Source: Solirubrobacter sp963798325
GTDB lineage: Bacteria; Actinomycetota; Thermoleophilia; Solirubrobacterales; Solirubrobacteraceae
Assembly: GCA_963798325.1 (NCBI GenBank)
Contig: CAWCSS010000002.1
Coordinates: 124,001-188,000 of the forward strand
DNA: 64,000 nucleotides
Reading direction: 5' to 3'
Position numbers and translations under genes: made by a program. The notes below the pieces were generated by a model. The model searched no databases. It saw only the letters and a program-made list of their open reading frames with translations, and was not told the DNA's origin. Shown in pieces: positions 34,870 through 43,151 of this stretch. Numbering within the stretch: position 1 is the stretch's first letter; every line of letters begins with the position of its first letter.

Positions 34870-35772
34870 ATGCCCAGACCCACCTCTTTTGGCAAGGACA
34901 CCGGACTGCAGGTCCGGATGGCAGTGACGATCTTCCTGCTCGGCGCCGTCTATGTCGTGTTGGCGGTCGTGCTCTTCTTCTTCCTGCAGAGCGCGGTGTT
35001 GATGATCCTCATCGTCGGCGCGCTCGCCGCGGTGAACCTGTTCGCCTCCGACAAGCTCGCGCTGGCCGCGATGGGCGGCCGCGTCGTGACCCCGCAGGAG
35101 GCGCCGCAGTTGCACGCGATGATCGACCGGCTGTGCGTGCAGGCCGACCTGCCCAAGCCGAAGGTCGCCGTCGCCAACACCCGCATGCCGAACGCGTTCG
35201 CGCTCGGCCGCTCACCCAAGAACGCGACCGTCTGCGCCACGACGGGCATCATGGAGCTGCTCTCGCCCGCCGAGCTCGAGGGCGTCATGGCCCACGAGCT
35301 CACCCACGTCGCCAACCGCGACGTGATGATCATGACCCTGGCGAGCTTCTTCGCCACGATCGCGGCCTACATCATCCAGTTCGGCTTCCTCTTCGGCGGC
35401 GGCTCGCAGTCCGACGACGACGACGGCCCGAGCTTCATCGTGTTGCTGCTGGTCTCGATGGTCGTCTACGTCGTGTCGTTCCTGCTCATGCAGGCGCTCT
35501 CGCGCTACCGCGAGTTCTCGGCCGACCGCGGCGCGGCCATCATCACCGGCCGGCCGAGCGCGCTCGCCAGCGCGCTGTACAAGATCTCCAGCGGCATGGA
35601 GCGGATCCCGCAGAAGGACCTGCGCGCCGCGCAGGAGCTGAACGCGTTCTTCATCTTCCCGGCGGGCGTCGGCAAGGGCATCGCGGGCCTGTTTTCGACC
35701 CACCCGCCGATGGAGAAGCGCATCGCCGCGCTCCAGCGCCTGGAGTCGCAGCTCCAAGGCCAGCAGGTCTAG
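34870..35772 (+). CDS. htpX: M48-family membrane zinc protease HtpX
   Basis: 300 residues. Two N-terminal membrane helices (about 15-60) and two more after the active site flank the zinc motif HELTH (in EGVMAHELTHVANRDVMI), with the third ligand Glu in YREFSADRGAAIITG. HtpX degrades misfolded inner-membrane proteins. It is followed 43 bases later by pspAB, an htpX partner in actinobacterial phage-shock neighbourhoods. An acidic insertion SQSDDDDGPS lies between helices 3 and 4. Confidence 0.95.
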   Translation: MPRPTSFGKDTGLQVRMAVTIFLLGAVYVVLAVVLFFFLQSAVLMILIVGALAAVNLFASDKLALAAMGGRVVTPQEAPQLHAMIDRLCVQADLPKPKVAVANTRMPNAFALGRSPKNATVCATTGIMELLSPAELEGVMAHELTHVANRDVMIMTLASFFATIAAYIIQFGFLFGGGSQSDDDDGPSFIVLLLVSMVVYVVSFLLMQALSRYREFSADRGAAIITGRPSALASALYKISSGMERIPQKDLRAAQELNAFFIFPAGVGKGIAGLFSTHPPMEKRIAALQRLESQLQGQQV

Positions 35773-35801
35773 CCCCTCCGCCGCACCCGATCTTCCGACC
35801 T

Positions 35802-35807
35802 TAGACT
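35802..35807 (+). promoter_or_regulatory. -10 hexamer TAGACT, leaderless promoter of pspAB
   Basis: TAGACT ends eight bases before ATG 35816, so pspAB can be transcribed apart from htpX. Confidence 0.45.
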
Positions 35808-35815
35808 GTCGCCCC

Positions 35816-36388
35816 ATGGGATTATTTGACGTCCTCCGCGGCAAGCGGGAACTCAAACAGCCTGCCGCGGACCGCCTGTTCGCGATGTCGACCGCCTACG
35901 TCAAGCTCGAGATGGAGCTCGAGCTGACGACCACGGGCGAGGCCGCGATCGTCTTCCAGCCCCTGGCGACCTCGGACTTCGAGGGCATCGTCAAGGACAT
36001 GGAAGAGGTCGTCAAAGGCACCGGCGAGGAGACGGGCACGACCGTCGACTCCACCGACGACGAGTTCGGCTACCGCTGGATGATCCTGCGCGACCCCGAC
36101 ATGGAGGACCTCGTGGTCGGGGTCAACGCGGTCTCGACCGCGATCCAGGGCGGCGGCTACGGCGACCGCGTGCTGTGCGCGGTGTTCGCGCTCAAGGACG
36201 CGCGCGGCAAGAAGCTCTACTGGATCTACAACTACAAGCGCGGCGCGTTCTACCCGTTCGTGCCGTCCGGCGGTTCCCAGCAGCGCGACAACGAGCGCGA
36301 GCTGCGCCTGAAGGCCCAGGTCGGCGCCGACCTGCCGGTCGAGGCCGAGCTCGAGCGCTGGTTCCCGCTCTGGGGCATCCCGATCTAG
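35816..36388 (+). CDS. pspAB: PspA-associated protein PspAB
   Basis: 190 residues, starting MGLFDVLRGKRELKQPAADRLF, the conserved opening of the PspAB family found with PspA and HtpX in Actinobacteria. Later conserved blocks include DEFGYRWMILRDPDMEDLVV, VLCAVFALKDARGKKLYWIY, NYKRGAFYPFVPSGG and a WFPLWGIPI end. The biochemical role is not established. No signal peptide or membrane helix is present, so it is cytoplasmic. It lies directly after htpX, and pspA itself is 4 kb away on the other strand. Confidence 0.85.
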   Translation: MGLFDVLRGKRELKQPAADRLFAMSTAYVKLEMELELTTTGEAAIVFQPLATSDFEGIVKDMEEVVKGTGEETGTTVDSTDDEFGYRWMILRDPDMEDLVVGVNAVSTAIQGGGYGDRVLCAVFALKDARGKKLYWIYNYKRGAFYPFVPSGGSQQRDNERELRLKAQVGADLPVEAELERWFPLWGIPI

Positions 36389-36410
36389 GGCGAGCAGGCC
36401 CCTCCCGGGC

Positions 36411-37169
36411 TTAGAAGTCCGCGAGGTTCGTCGCGACGATCACCAGTCGCGACGTCGGGGTGAAGGGCTCCAGCTCCCACCCGCCCCAGCACTTGATCTC
36501 CACGAACCCGGCGCGCTCGACGAGCGCGACCAGTTCGGTGGCGGTGTAGACCCGCACCGTCCACGTGTGCGACTCGCGCGCGCCGTTTGAGTCCACCAGC
36601 GTCTGGGTGGTCTGCGCGACGCCGCCGACCGGGTCGAAGGTGCGCTGATCCAGCCGCAGCCGGCCCTCACCGATCATCGCCCAGTCGTTGTCGGAGAAGC
36701 CCGTCACGAACCGATCGCGGTGCATCGTCTCGATCACCAGCTTGGCGTTCGGCCGCAGCACCCGCCGGATCTCCGTCAGCACCTTGACGTCCTCCTCGTC
36801 ACCCAGGTAGCCGAGCGAGGTGAAGAGGTTCAGCGCCGCGTCGAAGGAGTCCTCGGCGAACGGCAGCTGCCGGTAGTCGGCCTGCACGAACTCGGGGCCC
36901 GATCCGCGCCGGCGCGCCTCGCCCAGCAGCGTCCCGGAGCGATCGACGCCGGTGACGCGATAGCCGGCGCCCGCCAGCGGGATCGAGTGACGCCCGAACC
37001 CGCACGGCACGTCGAGCACCTCGCCGCCGGCCGCGCACCCGGAGAGCCTTGCCGCGGCCAGCGCCTGCGTCTCGGCCTCCGCGTCGCGCTCGTCACCCGC
37101 ATAGGCGCGCAGGTAGAAGTCGCTGAAGAAGGAGTCCCAGACGTCGCTCGTGCTCGTCCCGCGATCCAC
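36411..37169 (-). CDS. class I SAM-dependent methyltransferase
   Basis: 252 residues with a Rossmann methyltransferase core: motif I EVLDVPCGFGRHSIPLAGAG, the acidic end of strand 2 TGVDRSG, motif II FVQADYRQLPFAEDSFDAAL and motif III VLRPNAKLVIET. The substrate is unknown; the C-terminal half (WTVRVYTATELVALVERAGF) is typical of small-molecule methyltransferases. It is convergent with pspAB and 11 bases downstream of the DUF4097 gene on the same strand, so it may belong to the envelope-stress transcript or be a passenger. Confidence 0.88.
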   Translation of the reverse strand: MDRGTSTSDVWDSFFSDFYLRAYAGDERDAEAETQALAAARLSGCAAGGEVLDVPCGFGRHSIPLAGAGYRVTGVDRSGTLLGEARRRGSGPEFVQADYRQLPFAEDSFDAALNLFTSLGYLGDEEDVKVLTEIRRVLRPNAKLVIETMHRDRFVTGFSDNDWAMIGEGRLRLDQRTFDPVGGVAQTTQTLVDSNGARESHTWTVRVYTATELVALVERAGFVEIKCWGGWELEPFTPTSRLVIVATNLADF

Positions 37170-37180
37170 GGGGGCGGAGC

Positions 37181-37960
37181 TTACGGACCGTAGTCCACCA
37201 CGACGTCACCGGAGCTCGTGCGCGCCTTCACGATCCGCGGCGAGCGGCTGCTGGTGGCCACGCCGATCATGCGGTCGCCGCTGTTGGTCTCGGCGTCGAC
37301 GCTGTACTCCTCGTTGCCGGGCGGGACGAGCACGGCCACGTCGCCGGAGGAGGTCTTGGCCTCGACCGTCAGCGGCGCCTCGGCGAGCTGGAGCGTGACG
37401 TCGCCGGACGCCGTGGTCGCGGTGACCGTCCGCGCGTGGAGATCACCGGCCGAGATGTCACCGGAGTGGCTCACCAGCCGCACGTTGGCACTGCGCAGGT
37501 TCGAGGCCGACACGTCGCCCGAGGCGGTCTCGAGGCTGACGCCGCCGGTCACGCCGGCGGCCGAGATGTCGCCTGAGCCGGACTCGACGGTGACCGCCGT
37601 GCCCGAGGGCACCCGGACGACGATGTCCGCCTCGCAGTGGCCGAACGTGATGTTCGAGCAGCCGCCGGTGACGCGCACGGTCGAGCCCGACGGATGGATC
37701 TGCAGATCGGGCGTGTGCAGCGTGCCGCTGGCGTGGCCGTCGATCACGGCCTGGCCGTCGCCGGACGGCACCAGGGTGACCGTCGCCGAGCTCGTCTCGA
37801 TGGTCAGCGCCTTCACCGGGCCGGGGATCACCTCGTGCACCTCGCGGTCGACGGAGCCGACCGTCCAGCTCGCCACCTGGGCGGCCGAGCAGAGCACGAA
37901 GCACACCGACAGCACGGCGCCGACGGCCAGCGCGAGCGTGCGGTCCGAGCGAGCGGTCAT
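37181..37960 (-). CDS. DUF4097 (Toastrack-like) membrane-anchored protein
   Basis: 259 residues. An N-terminal membrane helix (LALAVGAVLSVCFVLCSAAQV) is followed by a right-handed beta-helix-like domain with the repeated SGDI/SGDV signature (GSGDISAAGV, ASGDVSASNL, HSGDISAGDL, ASGDVTLQL, SSGDVAVLV, NSGDRMIGV, SSGDVVVDY). These DUF4097 repeats occur in LiaF/PspC-type sensing modules. It is translationally coupled (ATGA) to the response regulator. Extracytoplasmic location and sensing or adhesion are likely. Confidence 0.88.
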   Translation of the reverse strand: MTARSDRTLALAVGAVLSVCFVLCSAAQVASWTVGSVDREVHEVIPGPVKALTIETSSATVTLVPSGDGQAVIDGHASGTLHTPDLQIHPSGSTVRVTGGCSNITFGHCEADIVVRVPSGTAVTVESGSGDISAAGVTGGVSLETASGDVSASNLRSANVRLVSHSGDISAGDLHARTVTATTASGDVTLQLAEAPLTVEAKTSSGDVAVLVPPGNEEYSVDAETNSGDRMIGVATSSRSPRIVKARTSSGDVVVDYGP

Positions 37961-38616
37961 CGGTGATCGCTCCCGTGCTCGAGGTAGCGCAGCACCGCCA
38001 GCACGCGGCGGTGGGCCTGGTCGGCGGGCGGCAGGCCGAGCTTGAGGAAGATGTTGGTGACGTGCTTCTCGACGGCGCCCTCGGTGACGACCAGCGCCTC
38101 GGCGATCATGCCGTTGGTCCGGCCCTCGGCCATCAGCCCGAGCACCTCGCGCTCGCGCGGCGAGAGCTCGGCGATCGGGTCCTGCTTGCTCGAGCGCACC
38201 AGCAGCTGGGTGACGACCTCGGGATCCAGCGCGGCGCCGCCCATGGCGACGCGCCGCAGGGCCTCGAGGAACTCGTGCACGTCGGCCACGCGGTCCTTGA
38301 GCAGGTAGCCGATCCCGCGCGAGTCGCCGGCGATCAGATCGACCGCGTAGCGCTCCTCGACGTACTGGGAGAGCATCAGCAGCGCGACGTCGGGCCACTG
38401 CTTGCGGATCACGATCGCGGCCTTGACGCCCTCGTCGGAGAACGTCGGCGGCATGCGCACGTCGACCACGCACACGTCGGGCTGGTGGGCGGCGACGGCG
38501 CGCAGGAGCGCCTCGCCGTTGTCGACGGCGTCGACGACCTCGAAGCCGCCCTCCTCCAGCAGCCGGGCGAGGCCCTCGCGCAGCAGGACCGCGTCCTCGG
38601 CGATCACGGCTCGCAT
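37957..38616 (-). CDS. LuxR/NarL-family response regulator (LiaR-like)
   Basis: 219 residues. The receiver domain has IAEDAVLLREGLARLLEE, phospho-acceptor Asp in VCVVDVRMPP and the conserved Lys in YLLKDRV. The LuxR helix-turn-helix is LSPREREVLGLMAEGRTNGMIAEALVVTEGAVEKHVTNIFLKL. It overlaps the kinase gene by 13 bases and the DUF4097 gene by four. Cognate kinase and output are therefore unambiguous by context; candidate targets are the neighbouring psp genes (inference). Confidence 0.92.
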   Translation of the reverse strand: MRAVIAEDAVLLREGLARLLEEGGFEVVDAVDNGEALLRAVAAHQPDVCVVDVRMPPTFSDEGVKAAIVIRKQWPDVALLMLSQYVEERYAVDLIAGDSRGIGYLLKDRVADVHEFLEALRRVAMGGAALDPEVVTQLLVRSSKQDPIAELSPREREVLGLMAEGRTNGMIAEALVVTEGAVEKHVTNIFLKLGLPPADQAHRRVLAVLRYLEHGSDHR

Positions 38617-39824
38617 GGCAGCTCCACACGCAGCGTCGTTCCGGTTCCGGGAGGGCTCACAACCATGAAGTCTCCATCGATGGCGCGCACGCGGTCGCGC
38701 AGTCCGCTCAGGCCGAGCCCGCCGGAGTAGGCGCCGCCGACGCCGTTGTCGAGGACCTCGACGACGAGCCGGTCGTGCTGGTATTCGGCGGTCAGCCAGG
38801 CGCGCGTGGCGCGTGAGTGCTTGGCGACGTTGGTCAGGGCCTCGGCGACGACGAAGTAGGCGATCGCCTCCGCGTTGGGCCCCGCGCGGTGCGGGAGGTC
38901 GACGTCGACCGCGACCGGCACCGGGCAGCGCGCGGCGAGGGCGGAGACGGCGGCGTCCAGGCCGCGGTCGGTGAGCACCGCCGGGTGGATGCCGCGGGCG
39001 AGGTTGCGCAGCTCGACGAGCGCCTCCTTGGCCTCGCCGTGGGCCTCGTCGACGAGGCGCTTGGAGACCGCCGGGTCCTCGGTCGCGCGGGCGCGGCCGA
39101 GGGTCATGGCCAGCGCGACGAGCCGCTGCTGCGCGCCGTCGTGCAGGTCGCGCTCGATCCGGCGCCGCTCGGCGTCGGCGGCGGCGACCATGCCCGCGCG
39201 GGTCTCCTCGAGCGTGTCCACGCGGACGATCAGGCGCTCGCGCTCGCCGGGCTCCAGCAGCAGCCGCGCCATCGCCACCTGCACGGCGGCGATGCTGCGC
39301 GACAGCCACGGCGCGGCGTAGAGCGCACCGGCCCCGAAGGCGACGTGGATCACGGCGCTGGCGGCGAAGCCGATGTGCGCGCCGAACAGCTCGCCCGCGC
39401 CGTCCGGCGCCCAGCCCCACAGCGGGAACGTGAGCAGCGCCAGCGCGGCGCCCCAGCCGAGGAAGACCAGGAACGCGCCGAACCAGCCGACGAACGGCAG
39501 CGCCACGAGCCCGTAACACAGCTCCAGCCAGGAGCCGCGCGAGCGCATCCAGCGAGTGGCGCGCGCGGCGGGCGAGCCCTCGCGCGGGAGCTGGCGGGTG
39601 GGGAACTCGATCCCCATCACGGCCGCGATGCGCCGGCGCTCCATGCGCGCGAGCACGTGGCAGAAGACGAACGCCAGGGCGATCAGGGGCGCGCCGAGCA
39701 GCGCGAAGATCAGCATCGGGACGCCGACCGCCAGCGTCACGAGGAGAAAGATGAACGACACCGTGCCCAGCGCGGCGCTCAGCGCCACGTAGCTCGTTGC
39801 CTCGACCGTGCGTCGTACCTGCAT
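38604..39824 (-). CDS. LiaS/DesK-type sensor histidine kinase
   Basis: 406 residues. Several N-terminal membrane helices (about 10-60 and 95-170) form a membrane-embedded sensor (DUF1707/PspC-like input not evident). HisKA_3 phospho-acceptor His is in RRRIERDLHDGAQQRLVALAM, and the HATPase has EALTNVAKHSRAT, LDNGVGGA and GLGLSGLRDRV. ATG 39824 is supported by TACCGT nine bases upstream; a longer form would begin at 39872. With the regulator and DUF4097 protein it forms a three-gene LiaFSR-like module. Confidence 0.9.
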   Translation of the reverse strand: MQVRRTVEATSYVALSAALGTVSFIFLLVTLAVGVPMLIFALLGAPLIALAFVFCHVLARMERRRIAAVMGIEFPTRQLPREGSPAARATRWMRSRGSWLELCYGLVALPFVGWFGAFLVFLGWGAALALLTFPLWGWAPDGAGELFGAHIGFAASAVIHVAFGAGALYAAPWLSRSIAAVQVAMARLLLEPGERERLIVRVDTLEETRAGMVAAADAERRRIERDLHDGAQQRLVALAMTLGRARATEDPAVSKRLVDEAHGEAKEALVELRNLARGIHPAVLTDRGLDAAVSALAARCPVPVAVDVDLPHRAGPNAEAIAYFVVAEALTNVAKHSRATRAWLTAEYQHDRLVVEVLDNGVGGAYSGGLGLSGLRDRVRAIDGDFMVVSPPGTGTTLRVELPCEP

Positions 39825-39833
39825 GCCAGCAGA

Positions 39834-39839
39834 ACGGTA
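39834..39839 (-). promoter_or_regulatory. -10 hexamer TACCGT, leaderless promoter of the LiaS-like kinase
   Basis: On the minus strand TACCGT is followed by nine bases and ATG 39824. Confidence 0.4.
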
Positions 39840-39903
39840 CGGAGCGAACGGGGTGGCCACCAGACCGGCCACCCCGCCTCTTGCGTCTGTGGCTACCCCG
39901 AGG

Positions 39904-40182
39904 TCAGTCGGGGATGAGGCCCTCGCCGGTGAACTGCGAGCCCGCTTCCGCGAACGTCAGATCCGGCGGGGGAATGATCACGTCGGACTCTTCGAGCACG
40001 TCGTCGGCGACCGGCGTGCCGTCGCTGCGGACCAGGTCCAGCAGGGACTCGAACGCCGAGGCGAAGCGCTCCTCGTCCCCGGCCTCCACGGCGGCCACGA
40101 CCTCGTTGTCGAGGTCGTTGAGCTTGTCGACGTCCTCGTCGGGGAGCTCGTACTGCCCCTCGGTCGAGATGCGCACGATCAT
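39904..40182 (-). CDS. pspAA: PspA-associated protein PspAA
   Basis: 92 residues. It starts MIVRISTEGQYELPDEDVDKLN and continues NEVVAAVEAGDEERFASAFESLLDLVR, the compact domain of the PspAA family encoded next to pspA. Acidic C-terminus (LEESDVIIPPPDLTF). Soluble; thought to bind PspA, mechanism unproven. The start overlaps the pspA stop (ATGA), so production is coupled. Confidence 0.85.
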   Translation of the reverse strand: MIVRISTEGQYELPDEDVDKLNDLDNEVVAAVEAGDEERFASAFESLLDLVRSDGTPVADDVLEESDVIIPPPDLTFAEAGSQFTGEGLIPD

Positions 40183-40964
40183 GCCGGGCGCTCCGGTGAC
40201 GGCGCGGGAGCCCCGGTCTCGTCACCGCTGCCGAGCGCCTGCGGCGCCGGCGTGCCCTGGCCCAGCTCGGCCCGCAACCGCGCGAGATCGTCGTCCACCG
40301 CGGAGGTGGAGGACAGCTCGTGCAACTGCCGGTCGATGTCGTCCTGGCCGGCCGTGAGGCTCAGCTGGTCGTCGAACGCGCCGGACGCTTCCAGCTCGTC
40401 CATCGCGTTGGCGCGGGCGCGCATGTTCTCGGTCTTGTCGATCGCCCGCTGCATCGCCATCCCGACGTCCGCCATCTCCTCGCCGACGCCGGACGCCGCC
40501 TCGGAGATCTTCACGGAGGCCTCGGCGGCGGAGTACTGCGCCTTGATGACCTCCTTCTTGGTGCGGAACTGGTCGATCTTGCCGCGGAGCTTCTGCTCCT
40601 TGTCGACCAGCGACTGCTGCTGGGCTTCCAGCTCCTGCACCTGTGTGTCGAGCCCCTGCAGCTCACTCTGCGCGAACTGCTTGCGCTCCAGCGCCACGCG
40701 CGCGAGATCCTCGCGGTTCTGGGCGAGCGCCTGGCGCGCCTGCGTGTCGAGCTTGACGACCTGCTGCTCGAGCTTCTGCTGCTGCAGCTGCAGGCGCTTC
40801 TTCGACGTGACGACGTCTGCGATGCCCTTCTTGACCTGCTGAAGCAGCTCCATTTGCTTCTGGTAGCTGTATTCCAGCGTGTCGCCTGGATCCTCGGCCT
40901 TGTCGAGCATCCGATTGATCTTGGCCTTGATTACAGTGGAGAACCGCCCGGACATCCCGGCCAC
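40179..40964 (-). CDS. pspA: PspA/IM30 membrane-stress protein
   Basis: 261 residues. An amphipathic N-terminal helix (MSGRFSTVIKAKINRMLDKA) binds stressed membranes, followed by the long coiled-coil ESCRT-III-like core (about 30-200; DTLEYSYQKQMELLQQVKKG is the family hallmark). The tail is Pro/Ala-rich. GTG 40964 lies five bases after a GGGAGGT ribosome-binding site and is preferred over ATG 40955. pspAA is coupled behind it, and the LiaSR-DUF4097 genes lie immediately downstream on the same strand, consistent with a single envelope-stress locus. Confidence 0.94.
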   Translation of the reverse strand: MAGMSGRFSTVIKAKINRMLDKAEDPGDTLEYSYQKQMELLQQVKKGIADVVTSKKRLQLQQQKLEQQVVKLDTQARQALAQNREDLARVALERKQFAQSELQGLDTQVQELEAQQQSLVDKEQKLRGKIDQFRTKKEVIKAQYSAAEASVKISEAASGVGEEMADVGMAMQRAIDKTENMRARANAMDELEASGAFDDQLSLTAGQDDIDRQLHELSSTSAVDDDLARLRAELGQGTPAPQALGSGDETGAPAPSPERPA

Positions 40965-41043
40965 GGCACCTCCCTTCCTGTGTCAGACGTGGGTCGGTCC
41001 GACAAGCGTAACGGGCGAGGGCGCAGCGGGACTGGGGCTACCC

Positions 41044-41646
41044 CTAGTAACCCAGCGGGTGGCGGACTCTGTAGCCCCGGGAGGGCCGCATCGTCGGGCG
41101 CCAGCGCGGACCGGACTCGAGCGCCTTCTTGAACTGGATCTTCGTCGCGCGGGTGACCGCGGCGGCGCTGGTGTCCAGGCGCAGGCCGGCGATCACGGCG
41201 TAGGCGTGACCCGGGTTCGTGTAGACCGTGATCCACGTCCCGGCGCCCTTCTCGCCCCACTTCATGAAGCTGCCGGAGTCCAGCGGAGAGTCGAGCAGGT
41301 CACCGCCGTTGAGCGCGTAGGAGACGGTGCCGGAGCAGTCGTAGCCCTTGTCCTGGAACTTACGGTGGCCGCCGCCGTAGATGTACGGCTTGTCCTGGAT
41401 CTTGTTGGCGGCGAAGATCGCCTGCTGGACCGCGGCGGGCGCGTCCGCCGGGGCGGCGGCGGTGCCGTCCGGCAGCAACCGCGCGACGGAGCCGGGGACG
41501 GTGATGTCCGTGGGCGCGGCCGGCGGCGGAGGAGCGGGCTCCTCGAACACGGCCCCACCGGAGCCGTTTTGCGCCAGGGCCGTGCCGGGCAGCATCAACG
41601 CTGAAGTTGTCGCGATCGCGAGGGCGAATGCCCGCAGGGAGATCAA
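41044..41646 (-). CDS. secreted NlpC/P60-type peptidoglycan hydrolase under a c-di-AMP riboswitch
   Basis: 200 residues. A signal peptide (SLRAFALAIATTSALMLPGTALA) is followed by a Pro/Ala linker and a catalytic domain with the Cys in GYDCSGTVSYAL and the His in NPGHAYAVIAGLRLDTS. The start is TTG 41646, eight bases after AGAGGAA. This domain cleaves peptide stems of peptidoglycan. The leader is a ydaO-type riboswitch, the standard control of such hydrolases in Actinobacteria: high c-di-AMP lowers expression. Its 3' end is 79 bases from the pspA start. Confidence 0.9.
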   Translation of the reverse strand: MISLRAFALAIATTSALMLPGTALAQNGSGGAVFEEPAPPPPAAPTDITVPGSVARLLPDGTAAAPADAPAAVQQAIFAANKIQDKPYIYGGGHRKFQDKGYDCSGTVSYALNGGDLLDSPLDSGSFMKWGEKGAGTWITVYTNPGHAYAVIAGLRLDTSAAAVTRATKIQFKKALESGPRWRPTMRPSRGYRVRHPLGY

Positions 41647-41654
41647 GCCGTATT

Positions 41655-41790
41655 CCTCTTTCGTCGGCCTGCGGGGTTAGCTGACGGGCTGACGCTGAAA
41701 GAGCCTGCGTCTCACAACCTGCGTGATTAGCCCCAAAACTGATTGGGTCCCCCGTCTCCCAGCGACCAACCAGGAGTTCGGCTTAGCGCG
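41655..41790 (-). promoter_or_regulatory. c-di-AMP riboswitch (ydaO/yuaA type)
   Basis: On the minus strand the leader carries the conserved ydaO segments in order: GCTAAGCCGAACTCC, then GACGGGGGACCCAAT, TTGGGGCTAATC, and near the 3' end CCCGTCAGCTAACCCCGCAG followed by GCCGACGAAAGAGGAA. These match the consensus of the riboswitch that binds cyclic di-AMP and switches off cell-wall hydrolase and ion-transport genes. The AGAGGAA at its 3' edge is also the ribosome-binding site of the hydrolase gene, so control may be at translation or by terminator formation. Confidence 0.9.
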
Positions 41791-41794
41791 GCAA

Positions 41795-41822
41795 CTTATA
41801 CGAAGCCGCGGTCTTATGTCCA
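41795..41822 (-). promoter_or_regulatory. housekeeping promoter TGGACA-N16-TATAAG of the riboswitch transcript
   Basis: On the minus strand TGGACA (41822-41817) and TATAAG (41800-41795) are 16 bases apart, giving a start near 41789, exactly at the first conserved riboswitch bases. Confidence 0.65.
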
Positions 41823-41935
41823 GTACATACAGCCACCTGGGGGGTGGCAGTCACCCCGAGTATCGGTCTCTTCTGGGCGATCCTGAGCGCGGCGTGGTCA
41901 AGTTGGCGCGTTGCCACTAGGTGGGTTATGGCCGC

Positions 41936-41941
41936 TAGCTT
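41936..41941 (+). promoter_or_regulatory. -10 hexamer TAGCTT, leaderless promoter of the lipoprotein gene
   Basis: TAGCTT is followed by seven bases and GTG 41949. This start gives a clean lipoprotein signal, unlike the ATG at 41928. Confidence 0.5.
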
Positions 41942-41948
41942 TGTCCTC

Positions 41949-43142
41949 GTGCGCCTTTCTGCCGCGGTCCTCGGGACCTTCGCGCTGTTGCTGGTCGCCG
42001 GCTGCGGAGGTTCAGGCGGTGGCAGCACCACGCCCACGTCCACGCCCGCGACGACGGCGCCCGTGACCGGCCAGACGGGCGATGAGGTCCCGGCGGGCCC
42101 GCCTCTCGGGTTCCCGGTGTTCGCCACCAAGAACACCACGCGCGTGGCGGGCGGCGATCCGGTCGCCGACGCGGCCGGCGTGGCGCTCGCCACGTATCCC
42201 GCGCGCACCGACGATTCCCGGCCCAAGGCCGTGATCCTCGCCGAGGTGCGCGAGTGGCGAACCGGGCTGGTGGCGTCGGTGCTCGCCGGCAAGCCGATCC
42301 GCGCGCCGTTGCTGTTCGCCGACGGCGACACGCTGCCGGAGGCGACCAAGGCGGCGCTGGACGCGCTGCGGCCGACCGGCTCCCCCGAGGCGGGCGGCGC
42401 CCAGGTCATCCGCGTCGGCACCAAGGCGCCGGTCGACGGCTACAAGACGACCGACATCTCCGCCGCCAACCCGTCGGCGATGGCGGCCGCCGTGGATCGC
42501 CTGCAGGCCGCGGCGGCCAAGGGCCCCTCGAGCGCGGTCGTCGTCGCCTCGCTCGATCGCCCGGAGTACGCGATGCCCGCGGCCGGCTGGGCGGCCAAGT
42601 CCGGCAACCCGCTGCTGTGGGTGACCGCGCAGGGCATCCCGCCGGAGACCGAGGCGGCGCTGAAGACCCACAAGTCGGCGGCGATCTACGTGCTCGGGCC
42701 CGAGGACTCGGTGCCGGACGCGGTGTTCGACGCGCTCGGCAAGCTGGGCACGGTCAAGCGGATCGCCGGCACCGACCCGGTGTCCAACGCGATCGCGTTC
42801 GCCCGCTTCCAGGACGGCGCGTTCGGCTGGTACGTCGTCGACCCCGGCCACGGGCTCGTGTTCGCCAACGCGCGCCGGCCACAGGACGCCGCCGCCGCGG
42901 CGCCGCTGTCGGCCTCCGGCACCTACGGGCCATTGCTGCTGCTGACCGACGCCGGCGTGCTGCCGGAGCCGCTGCAGAACTACCTGCTGGACATCCAACC
43001 CGGCTATGACTCCCAGACCGATCCCGTCCGCGCCGTGTACAACCATGGCTGGATCATCGGCGACGAGAGCGCCGTCGCCGCCGCCGTTCAGGCGCGCATA
43101 GATACGCTCTTGGAGATCCAGGAAGTCGACACCGGAAAGTGA
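41949..43142 (+). CDS. lipoprotein with cell-wall-binding repeat 2 (CWB2-like) domains
   Basis: 397 residues. Signal peptide with lipobox LVAGC (VRLSAAVLGTFALLLVAGC), then a Ser/Thr/Pro linker. Three repeated units follow with the CWB2 pattern: RPKAVILAEVREWRTGLVAS then APLLFADGDTLPEATKAALD; SSAVVVASLDRPEYAMPAAG then NPLLWVTAQGIPPETEAALK; then GTYGPLLLLTDAGVLPEPLQ. CWB2 proteins attach to cell-wall polymers. The protein is therefore outside, lipid-anchored and wall-facing. It ends nine bases before a conserved small gene. Confidence 0.85.
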   Translation: MRLSAAVLGTFALLLVAGCGGSGGGSTTPTSTPATTAPVTGQTGDEVPAGPPLGFPVFATKNTTRVAGGDPVADAAGVALATYPARTDDSRPKAVILAEVREWRTGLVASVLAGKPIRAPLLFADGDTLPEATKAALDALRPTGSPEAGGAQVIRVGTKAPVDGYKTTDISAANPSAMAAAVDRLQAAAAKGPSSAVVVASLDRPEYAMPAAGWAAKSGNPLLWVTAQGIPPETEAALKTHKSAAIYVLGPEDSVPDAVFDALGKLGTVKRIAGTDPVSNAIAFARFQDGAFGWYVVDPGHGLVFANARRPQDAAAAAPLSASGTYGPLLLLTDAGVLPEPLQNYLLDIQPGYDSQTDPVRAVYNHGWIIGDESAVAAAVQARIDTLLEIQEVDTGK

Positions 43143-43151
43143 CCCGCTGAG

